Positions 1-5,558 of a stretch of 10,371 nucleotides of DNA are shown here, in pieces. Position 1 is the stretch's first letter, and every line of letters starts with the position of its first letter. The DNA is from Puniceicoccales bacterium. GTDB lineage: Bacteria; Verrucomicrobiota; Verrucomicrobiia; Opitutales; JAIRKQ01. The position numbers and the translations under genes are program-made. Where the stretch lies: contig JAISRG010000034.1 of NCBI GenBank assembly GCA_031273725.1, positions 1 through 10,371 on the forward strand. Direction: 5' to 3'. Under the pieces are notes generated by a model. That model was not told the origin of the DNA. It was given only the letters and a program-made list of their open reading frames with translations, and ran no database searches.

Positions 1-1
1 C

Positions 2-440
2 GAAGCAATGGCAGATATGTTGAACGATAGTGATTTTGGAGAGTCTTATATCCAATTGATGGACTGGCCAAATTCAAGTACGGTAGGAGATTTTTCGAAC
101 GAGGAACCGGAATTCGATACCTATTGTTGGTTAAAACAAAAGTCAATGAACGACTTGAGCAGGCTAGGCAAAGCAAATTAATCGGACAATCCCTCGATGC
201 CAAGGCGATTATTGAGAGTTCGAACCAAGACAAAATATGTCCATTATTGCAAAAATATCTGGAAATTTTACCCGAAATATTCATAGTGTCCCAGGTTGAA
301 ATCAGAGAAATGGACACCGAAGGGCACTGTTCGGTTGAAATAACCACGCCAAGTGGCGAAAAATTCCCCGCCGCAGGAAATGCGTCGATAGCCTCATGAA
401 CGCCGGACCATTTGGTAAAGTTTCTCAAAAATGTTTTTAG
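2..440 (+). pseudogene. ileS: Isoleucyl-tRNA synthetase, decayed C-terminal end (5' part outside window)
   Basis: The family charges tRNA-Ile with isoleucine in the cytoplasm; only the C-terminal tail is visible. From position 2 the reading EAMADMLNDSDF...IQLMDWP matches the anticodon-binding region of IleS. That frame runs into TAA at 179-181. The homology moves to another frame at about 105-124 and continues as LLVKTKVNERLEQARQSKLIG, the typical late IleS helix, then IFIVSQVEIRE and TPSGEK, ending at TGA 397-399. Near 366-369 the homology changes frame again: from 363 the third frame reads PRRRKCVDSL, a remnant of the C-terminal zinc finger (family CPRC...C). The first two cysteines there look changed to Phe and Arg, and this frame stops at TAG 438-440. 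Two frame changes and lost zinc ligands indicate a pseudogene. IleS is normally essential, so another copy is expected elsewhere, unless sequencing errors explain the shifts. Confidence 0.75.
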
Positions 441-592
441 GCCCTCGCCGAAAAAGATGCGTATCTTTTAAAATAACATTTCCAACGACATGAGTGTTCT
501 CGAAAACATAGATCGGATATCCGAAAACGAGAAGAAAAATAAAGATTTTCCCAGAATCAGGAAAAATGATGATTCCGTTTTTTCTATTGACT
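441..592. other. Gene-poor gap between ileS and dksA remnants
   Basis: I recognise no gene here. The longest + strand opening is a 38-codon reading from ATG 490 to TAA 604-606 (MSVLENIDRISENEKK...). It overlaps the dksA remnant in a different frame, has no convincing ribosome binding site and matches nothing I know. The minus-strand opening across this stretch also looks random. It is probably decayed intergenic sequence or an unrecognisable gene relic. Confidence 0.4.
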
Positions 593-1051
593 ATGCCGTG
601 CACTAATAAAAGCCAAAACAGAAAAGGACGAAACGCAAAATCAGGAGGAAGTCATTGAGAAGAAAAGGGATATCATCGCCCAGCAGAGTAATACGCCGAC
701 TCTGCAAAAAGTAGGGACTCCATCCATTGCTGATATTTTCGGGTTCGATCCCACGCATTCCGCTCAAAATAATAGCCGGGATAAGAATCCAGATGAAATT
801 CCGCAAAAACATACAAAATCCTACATGCTCCTGTTAAAATTAAAAATGATCTCAAAAAGGATCTTTCAAAATTAACGGCTGATAACCTGGACATTTCCGT
901 CGGCGATACCAAAGAAGATCCCGTCGATCATGAAATTAAGTCCTTCGATTCGGAGTTTGCCATAACACCAATGTCCAACAAACAAGAGGCAATGACCGAA
1001 GTCGAAGAAGCTATCCAACGAATCTATGACGGGGCCTATGGCATTTGCGAA
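593..1051 (+). pseudogene. dksA: DksA/TraR-family transcription regulator, frameshifted and 3'-truncated
   Basis: Intact family members bind RNA polymerase through its secondary channel and end in a C4 zinc finger. The homology crosses three segments. From ATG 593 a Lys-rich head (MPCTNKSQNRKGRNAK) stops at TGA 656-658. A second frame (from about 640) reads EVIEKKRDIIAQQ, then TPSIADIFGFDP and DEIPQKHTKSYMLLL, and stops at TAA 873-875. From about 835 the first frame resumes with KIKNDLKKDLSKL, FAITPMSNKQEAM and EEAIQRIYDGAYGICE. The EEA-RI-G-YGICE pattern just before the zinc finger is diagnostic of this family. The homology ends at Glu 1049-1051. The rest of the zinc finger (TGKxI...RL.A.P) is replaced by glnQ sequence, so a deletion removed the 3' end. 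The conserved Trp of the P-x-K-W stretch is also missing. The start is uncertain, with no clear ribosome binding site. Confidence 0.75.
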
Positions 1052-1598
1052 TGTGGGAATGGTTTTCGAGTCATTTAATTTATTTCCCTAGAAAACATTC
1101 TTGGAAAATGTTGCCCTTGCCCAAATACTTTTTAGGCACAAAAAGCTGGAAAAAGCTAAAGTTTTCGCGACGTCGTTGCTTGAAAAAGTTGGGCTCCGAA
1201 GTTTAAGCGGACGTTATACCTGAAGCCTATCCGGTGGTGAAAAATAGCGGGCAGCCATTGCTCGGGCATTGGCGATGAAACCGAAAGTCATATTGCACGA
1301 TGAGCCGATTTCTTCCCTCGACCCGGAAATGGAGGAAGAAATTTTACAGGTCATGCGTGGTCTCGACGCGGAAGGAATGACACAAATTATCGTTAACCCT
1401 GAAATGCGTTTCGCCCAAGGCCCATCTTACTATACAATTGATATGGAAAATGGTGAAATTATAGAAATTTCCGACGAGGATGAATTTTTACAAGCCCACA
1501 AGATGACAAAACCCGTAGATTTCTCAAGCGATACATGTAATGAAAAGTTTTTATTTTATCATATTGTTGATGTTCGGATCTATTCTATCAGCCGATGA
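1050..1598 (+). pseudogene. glnQ: Polar amino-acid ABC transporter ATP-binding protein, 5'-truncated with three stops
   Basis: Intact relatives (GlnQ/HisP type) hydrolyse ATP at the inner face of the membrane to power amino-acid uptake. One frame carries the whole homology. NVGMVFESFNLFP at 1050 is the Q-loop region with Gln changed to Glu. LENVALAQILF and SLLEKVGL follow, then the signature SLSGGEK*RAAIARALAMKP and Walker B region VILHDEPISSLDPE. VNPEMRFA replaces the usual VTHEMxFA, so the H-loop His is gone. Stops lie at 1089-1091 (TAG), 1221-1223 (TGA) and 1245-1247 (TAG). The last sits where SGGEKQR needs Gln, a CAG to TAG change. Roughly the first 80-90 residues, including Walker A, are missing because the sequence joins the dksA remnant at about 1050. 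The frame stays open to 1598 and overlaps the next gene by 59 bases, suggesting former translational coupling. Confidence 0.85.
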
Positions 1599-3048
1599 AT
1601 CAGTGTTGCGTTGGGCTGCCGATGCGGAAAGCGGAGCCCCGAATGTGTTCTACGAGGACGGGAACTTATCAAATCTTGTTGGTTTTGAAAAAGATGTCAT
1701 AGAGCACATTGCGAAACAGCTCGGACGCAGGACAGAATTTCATCAAAATGATTGGGATAGCCTAATTTCGGGCCTCCAGAGGAATCTATACGATGTGGTC
1801 ATCAACGGTTTTTCGCCGGAAGAAGGGAAGGAAAGTAATGTCCTCTTTTCGAGCCCATACTATGCTTGCGGCCTATCACTCATCGTTCGCACGAATACCA
1901 ACAATATCAAATCCATACTCGATTGTAGTGGAGTTGTTGTCGGCGTCCTACGAAGCTCCAAGGCGGAAAGTGTTTTAACGAACAGCCTAAAAGATGTCAA
2001 AGTCATCGGCTACCCCAATGAATACTGCGCCATTTCAGACCTAAAAGACAAACGCATAGATGCAATCCTACTGGATGGACAAGTTGCCACATACTACGTT
2101 AAAAAGCTGTCGGGCCTAAAAATCATTGATGAGCTTGATGAGATAAGGTATTCCATCGTATTAGCCCCACAAAACGGCAAACTCATGGCCGCCATCAATG
2201 ATGTCATCGGGAATATGAAACGGGACGGATCCCTCGATGCAATCGTATCAAAGTGGAATCTTCATAACTCCTTTTATTCCCAATTGCGTGAAACAGCCGA
2301 CGAATCAAAAATAGATCAGCCGGGTTCAAATTCTGAACTTTCCAAGCGACGTGACCAGGTAACCATCAAATACTCCCAGGCGCTGCCTTTTTTCCTAAAA
2401 GCAGCTTGCGTCACCCTAATGATATCAATTCTAGCAATGTGTGTGGCCATAGTCCTTGGGCTTTGCCTAGCAATTATGCGAGTATACATGCCCAAGTGGA
2501 TAAGTTTTTTTGCCATTTCAATGATAGAATTTTTACGGGGGATTCCCCTTTTGATACAGCTGTTTTTTGTGTTCTACGGCCTTCCCTGCATAGGGATAAC
2601 CCTCCCTCCATTGGTCGCAGGAATACTAACCCTTGGAATGAATTATGCCGCCTATGAGGCAGAGAATTTTCGTGCAGGAATGGCAGCCGTTCCCTATAGC
2701 CAGATGGAAGCGGCGAGGGCATTGGGAATGAACCAATGGCAATCCCTGCGCCATGTTATTCTCCCGCAGGCATTTACGTTTGTTTTGCCTCCGCTTACGA
2801 ATGATTTCATTGCTATTCTAAAAGATTCATCCCTGATTTCGCTGATCACGATAGTTGAATTGACGAAAACCTATATGTTGATTGCTAGCAATTCGTTTAA
2901 CTTTTTTGGAATGGGAGCAGTCGTTGCTTGTATCTATTTTCTCATAGGATTACCTTTTGCACAGCTTGCCAAATTGGCAGAGAAACATTTGAAGCTCGAA
3001 AAACGAGCCTATTCTTCCCGAAAAATAGGAGGGAAATATAATCGCTAG
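1540..3048 (+). CDS. Fused amino-acid ABC transporter substrate-binding/permease protein
   Basis: This 502-residue protein joins a periplasmic solute-binding domain to an inner-membrane permease of the polar amino-acid uptake family (GlnH-GlnP type). Residues 1-18 form a signal peptide (MKSFYFIILLMFGSILSA). About 20-245 is the family-3 binding domain (GFEKDVIEHIAKQLGRR, DWDSLISGLQ, DVVINGFSPEEGKES, FSSPYY). A polar linker covers roughly 246-280. The permease domain runs from about 281 to 490 with several hydrophobic helices, the FLRGIPLLIQLFFVFYGLP segment, and the EAA loop EAARALGM at 390-397 ending ILPQA, which docks to the ATPase. No stops or frame breaks interrupt it. The ATG lies inside the end of the dead ATPase gene, with no strong Shine-Dalgarno, so the start may have depended on coupling. 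The substrate cannot be told from sequence. Its ATPase partner here is dead, so function needs another ATPase or the gene is newly orphaned. Confidence 0.9.
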   Translation: MKSFYFIILLMFGSILSADESVLRWAADAESGAPNVFYEDGNLSNLVGFEKDVIEHIAKQLGRRTEFHQNDWDSLISGLQRNLYDVVINGFSPEEGKESNVLFSSPYYACGLSLIVRTNTNNIKSILDCSGVVVGVLRSSKAESVLTNSLKDVKVIGYPNEYCAISDLKDKRIDAILLDGQVATYYVKKLSGLKIIDELDEIRYSIVLAPQNGKLMAAINDVIGNMKRDGSLDAIVSKWNLHNSFYSQLRETADESKIDQPGSNSELSKRRDQVTIKYSQALPFFLKAACVTLMISILAMCVAIVLGLCLAIMRVYMPKWISFFAISMIEFLRGIPLLIQLFFVFYGLPCIGITLPPLVAGILTLGMNYAAYEAENFRAGMAAVPYSQMEAARALGMNQWQSLRHVILPQAFTFVLPPLTNDFIAILKDSSLISLITIVELTKTYMLIASNSFNFFGMGAVVACIYFLIGLPFAQLAKLAEKHLKLEKRAYSSRKIGGKYNR

Positions 3049-3102
3049 TTGGTCAAAAACAAGGAATTTGTCTTTTAGTGAAAAAGTCAATCCACGGAAA
3101 GA

Positions 3103-3792
3103 CTATTTATTTTGAACTTTTTCGTATATTTCCAAGAGAGCTGCAAAATCTTCATCTCGCGAACCACTTGTGATAACGTAGTCATATATTGCAGCTTTCT
3201 TTATTTCGTTTTCTGCCGTTTGAAGACGTTTGGCCATTGATTCCTCTGTTTCGGATCCCCGGCCGGCGATCCTTTGTCTGAGCTCATCCAAGCTTTTAGG
3301 CGCAATGAAAATGGTAACGACGCGAAAGCTGTTTTTTTGTTTTAAAATTTGTTCAACCCCCGCCACATCGATCAATAAAAGTACATTAATTCCCGCCGAT
3401 AGAGTCGACTCGATATCCGTTCGCGAAGAACCATAGTAGTAATTTCCGTGGACGTTGGCATATTCCAAAAATTCCGATCTTTCTATCCGTTTGAGAAATT
3501 CTTCCCTACTAATAAAGTGATAATCTACGCCATCGACTTCTCCCTTCCGTGGCTGCCTGGTAGTAGTTGTGATTGTTTTTTTCAAATTTTTATCTCCGAC
3601 CGCCCGCAGGAGTCTCTTCGCAACGGTATCTTTTCCAACCCCAGAAGGCCCAGATAGGATGAACAATATCGGAGCAACTTTTCCATCGGAACTATGTATG
3701 TTTTTCATCGGCAACGAAAACAATATTATTGCAACAATTAATACGATTAAAATCAGGCTCCCTATCTTCCATGATTTTTTACTAAATTTCAT
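3103..3792 (-). CDS. gmk: Guanylate kinase with a predicted N-terminal membrane segment
   Basis: Guanylate kinase phosphorylates GMP to GDP using ATP. Numbered from the chosen ATG (3790-3792, 229 residues), the P-loop GPSGVGKDT lies at 48-56. The GMP-binding stretch TTTTRQPRKGEVDGVDYHF is at 75-93, followed by EFLEYANVHGNYYYG, the lid RGSETEES and RL...E...YDYV near the end. This ATG is preceded by AGGA six bases upstream. It adds a basic start (MKFSKKSWK) and about 20 hydrophobic residues (IGSLILIVLIVAIILFSLPM) before the kinase. Typical Gmk is about 190-210 residues and lacks this. An internal ATG at 3706-3708 would give a normal 201-residue enzyme but has no visible Shine-Dalgarno. The frame is open up to 3969, with another possible ATG at 3826-3828. 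The kinase identity is firm; the start is not. The gene is convergent with the transporter gene (54-base gap) and divergent from rpmH. Confidence 0.88.
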   Translation of the reverse strand: MKFSKKSWKIGSLILIVLIVAIILFSLPMKNIHSSDGKVAPILFILSGPSGVGKDTVAKRLLRAVGDKNLKKTITTTTRQPRKGEVDGVDYHFISREEFLKRIERSEFLEYANVHGNYYYGSSRTDIESTLSAGINVLLLIDVAGVEQILKQKNSFRVVTIFIAPKSLDELRQRIAGRGSETEESMAKRLQTAENEIKKAAIYDYVITSGSRDEDFAALLEIYEKVQNK

Positions 3793-3805
3793 TTTCAATC
3801 CTGCC
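3793..3805 (-). promoter_or_regulatory. Ribosome binding site supporting the long gmk start
   Basis: Read on the minus strand, GCAGGATTGAAA precedes ATG 3790-3792, giving AGGA with a six-base spacer. The alternative internal ATG at 3706-3708 is preceded by TTTTCGTTGCCG, with no such motif. This decides the start that includes the hydrophobic segment, but only weakly, because several genes in this window lack clear Shine-Dalgarno sites. Confidence 0.45.
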
Positions 3806-3970
3806 TGCCTAAACGAAAAATTAAGCATCAATATCCCATGGTAAAATTTTGGAAAGGTTTGTAAATAACATTGACTAAAATTTTTAAATTTCGGAAAATT
3901 TACCAATCGAATCTTGACATATGATAAATTTATTTTTTGTTGGCAGTAGTTAAGATCAGCAAGGTACATT

Positions 3971-4111
3971 ATGCAACCAACATATCATCCATCGAATTTG
4001 AAAAGAATCAGAAAGTGCGGTTTTCGTGCCCGCATGGCAACGCGGGGCGGGCGCATGGTATTATCAGCACGCAGGCGTATCGGGCGCAAAAAAATCTGTG
4101 TGTGCCTATAA
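3971..4111 (+). CDS. rpmH: 50S ribosomal protein L34
   Basis: This is a 46-residue, very basic protein of the large ribosomal subunit. It starts MQPTYHPSNLKRIRK, continues CGFRARMATRGGRMVLSARR and ends GRKKICVCL. The order PT-P-LKR-R-GFR-RM-T-GGR-VL--RR--GRK is the L34 signature, and the length is normal (44-47). The C-terminus has Cys residues instead of the more usual LxV ending. AAGG at 3961-3964 lies six bases before the ATG and is a good ribosome binding site. rnpA follows after 12 bases, the usual rpmH-rnpA operon. dnaA, which often precedes rpmH, is not here; gmk lies upstream in the opposite direction. Confidence 0.95.
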   Translation: MQPTYHPSNLKRIRKCGFRARMATRGGRMVLSARRRIGRKKICVCL

Positions 4112-4123
4112 AATTCACATCAA

Positions 4124-4480
4124 ATGTTTCGGCTATTTAAAAGCCAACGCCTGAGAAAATCTTCTGATTTTGAAAAATTTCGATCCGGGGATGTGAAGAG
4201 TGTCTATTGCGGAGTGTTTATTTTAAAATCCCTCGAACGGCCAATCTTAAATGCACCCAGTCATTATGCTGCCCCACGAATTGGGATAATTACGTCGAGA
4301 AAAATCGGTAATGCGGTCACAAGGAATCGGATCCGGCGGGTAATTCGGGAAGCTTTTAGGCTAAATGGGAAATATTTCAAACAATCCCACGACTATCTAT
4401 TTATTTCTCTCCGTGGAATTGGCACAAAATCAAACAAAGAAATAACCAGTGCAATTTTGAATGCGGTTGAATCGTTCTAA
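4124..4480 (+). CDS. rnpA: Ribonuclease P protein component
   Basis: This is the protein subunit of RNase P, which helps the catalytic RNA cut 5' leaders from pre-tRNAs. The 118-residue length is typical. The N-terminus RLRKSSDFEKFRSG matches the family start. The RNR motif KIGNAVTRNRIRRVIREAFR lies at residues 60-79 and contains the conserved Arg/Asn cluster that contacts the RNA. YLFISLRGIG near the end corresponds to the family's D-V-I-AR-G strand. No clear Shine-Dalgarno precedes the ATG; with rpmH only 12 bases upstream, co-transcription and coupling are likely. The next genes usually seen after rnpA (yidD, yidC) are not recognisable downstream. Confidence 0.95.
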   Translation: MFRLFKSQRLRKSSDFEKFRSGDVKSVYCGVFILKSLERPILNAPSHYAAPRIGIITSRKIGNAVTRNRIRRVIREAFRLNGKYFKQSHDYLFISLRGIGTKSNKEITSAILNAVESF

Positions 4481-4746
4481 ATATCATCTCTGCTTTGTCT
4501 GGGTAGAATCTCCTGGACCACCTTTCCTTTTCTTTGCATGTTGCTTTATTTCTCCTCTTTCAACCAAAAGGCAAACTTATTTTAATCGACCATAAAACTC
4601 TCCTAATGTTTCCAAATTCTAGATTATGACAAATATTTGACTCGATTTTTTCTGGATTTCTATTTTGCAACTCACGCCCAAACAGACGCCCCCGGACAGA
4701 ATTACATTCTACCGAGGGCTGGATGGGATTGGGATGGGAGAAATTT
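4481..4746. other. Gene-poor gap between convergent rnpA and rpsT
   Basis: This 266-bp stretch contains no gene I can identify. One opening, ATG 4461 to TAA 4593-4595 (44 codons), overlaps the rnpA end where yidD often begins, but it lacks the YidD Pro/Cys pattern (GPxCRFxPxCS). The other visible element is the hairpin at 4690-4718, listed separately. Confidence 0.5.
4690..4718 (-). terminator. Hairpin downstream of rpsT, possible terminator
   Basis: In minus-strand RNA this folds as CCCUCGGUAGAAU-GUA-AUUCUGUCCGGGG. It has a five-pair upper stem, two G-U wobbles, a G-C pair, one C-C mismatch, another wobble and three G-C pairs. The same stretch pairs worse on the + strand, where the wobbles become A-C mismatches, so selection may be for the rpsT transcript. 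It begins 28 bases past the rpsT stop. The U-tract of a classic intrinsic terminator is missing. Confidence 0.4.
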
Positions 4747-4998
4747 TCAAACAAACAAATACCGAGCGGCGCCGCTTTTTCGCCTATTGGCAAAATTCCT
4801 ATGAACAATACGCCGTTTTGCTGCTTTATCCAAGGCTGAAATATATTCAATGGCCACTTGCCGAACATCTTTCGAATCTCCTGTGGAAACTCGCAACTTC
4901 TTTGCAAGCGTCCTTATTTTGCCTAACACACCACTGCTTTCCAACGCTCGCCTTTGCGATTGGGTTTTTGATTTCTTTGCCGCTTTTTTATTTGCCAT
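4747..4998 (-). CDS. rpsT: 30S ribosomal protein S20
   Basis: This is a small-subunit protein that binds 16S rRNA. The 83 residues start MANKKAAKKSKTQSQRRALE and continue with KIRTLAKKLRVSTGD, VRQVAIEYISALDKAAKRR and IVHRNFANRRKSGAAR. The three-helix Lys/Arg/Ala-rich layout and the ending IH-N-A-R-KS-A are the S20 pattern; E. coli S20 is 87 residues. On the minus strand GAAGGAATCAA precedes the ATG, a good ribosome binding site. The gene is monocistronic here, divergent from gyrB across 560 bases and convergent with rnpA. Confidence 0.95.
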   Translation of the reverse strand: MANKKAAKKSKTQSQRRALESSGVLGKIRTLAKKLRVSTGDSKDVRQVAIEYISALDKAAKRRIVHRNFANRRKSGAARYLFV

Positions 4999-5026
4999 TT
5001 GATTCCTTCATCCAAAACGAAACGTT

Positions 5027-5054
5027 ACGTTAAACATTTAGTGTTATAAGTCAA
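5027..5054 (-). promoter_or_regulatory. Possible rpsT promoter
   Basis: On the minus strand TTGACT (5049-5054) is followed after 16 bases by TAACGT (5027-5032), about 28 bases before the rpsT ATG. The -35 match is good; the -10 match is poor. Confidence 0.25.
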
Positions 5055-5135
5055 GCAAAATTTTCAGGTTTCTCGAATTTTTTAAAAACCATCAATTTAA
5101 AAAAACCGACAACTCTTAATGTTTTCTGCAAAACC

Positions 5136-5144
5136 TGTGAATAA
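5136..5144 (-). promoter_or_regulatory. DnaA box (TTATTCACA)
   Basis: The + strand reads TGTGAATAA, the complement of TTATTCACA, which fits the consensus TTWTNCACA perfectly. It lies in the non-coding stretch 415 bases before gyrB. A single 9-mer can occur by chance in a window of this size. Confidence 0.45.
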
Positions 5145-5257
5145 CGTGTTAACAACTGGTTCCTAGACTGAGATATTAACATTTGGTCATACACTTTCAA
5201 CAAAGTTACTAACATTTTCAATTTTGGCATTTCCTGTTAAATAAAGGTTTGGACGGC

Positions 5258-5266
5258 TTATCGACA
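5258..5266 (+). promoter_or_regulatory. DnaA-box-like site (TTATCGACA)
   Basis: This has one mismatch to TTATCCACA. It lies about 110 bases from the perfect box, in inverted orientation, and just before the AT-rich repeats at 5279-5316. Confidence 0.25.
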
Positions 5267-5268
5267 TA

Positions 5269-5298
5269 TTTACATCCCATAATAATAATACTTATGAT
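5269..5298 (+). promoter_or_regulatory. Possible gyrB promoter
   Basis: TTTACA (5269-5274) and TATGAT (5293-5298) are separated by 18 bases, each with one mismatch to the sigma-70 consensus. This would give a long leader of about 250 bases before gyrB. AT-rich sequence makes chance matches likely. Confidence 0.25.
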
Positions 5299-5558
5299 TT
5301 GTATAGAATAATAATATGGTGCACGCGGGCTTTCAAGAATTAAGAACAATTTCGCCGCCAATTAATCGTTATTTCTAAGGCAACAACCGGTCGATGTACG
5401 AAGGCAAGACCACCGGAACCATTTGTTATGTTTCGCCATAATTTGAGTTTTATGGGCTATTTCTAAATTTTTGTTTGCTTTTTTGCTATCGATCACTATG
5501 AAGGCGCTTGTTCGTAAATACATGAAAATTTGTATGCGGAAATTTTATAAAAAGAAAT

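Larger units (their letters stand above)
4999..5558. other. AT-rich non-coding region between rpsT and gyrB, possible origin-like elements
   Basis: No gene is recognisable across these 560 bases on either strand. It contains a perfect DnaA box, a one-mismatch box, AT-rich repeats (ATAATAATAATA at 5279-5290 and AATAATAATA at 5307-5316), possible promoter elements and a weak inverted repeat (CCATAA 5436-5441 with TTATGG 5450-5455). It must hold the start signals of both divergent genes. The origin role is only a possibility: one perfect box is few, and dnaA/dnaN are not in the window. Confidence 0.4.

Noticed and set aside
394..603. 69-codon minus-strand frame between the ileS and dksA remnants
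   Set aside because: No family resemblance and no ribosome binding site; it overlaps both remnants on the opposite strand.
1089..1247. TGA/TAG in the glnQ remnant as recoded codons (for example TGA as Trp)
   Set aside because: TAG occurs as well as TGA, gyrB and rpsT use TGA as their stop, and the gene also lacks Walker A and key residues. Decay explains it better.
3914..3956. TTGACA (3914-3919) as the -35 of an rpmH promoter
   Set aside because: No acceptable -10 lies 16-18 bases downstream (TTTTGT/TTGTTG there). TATGAT abuts it directly and TAAGAT is 31 bases away.
3967..3969. The most upstream gmk start, giving 288 residues
   Set aside because: It overlaps the region just before rpmH. 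The added residues look like translated AT-rich intergenic sequence, and an ATG with AGGA lies at 3790-3792.
4560..4907. 115-codon minus-strand frame across the rpsT 3' half
   Set aside because: It overlaps the clear S20 gene in another frame and matches no family.
5436..5455. CCATAA/TTATGG inverted repeat as a terminator or operator
   Set aside because: The stem is only six AT-rich pairs with an eight-base loop, which is easily random in this composition.
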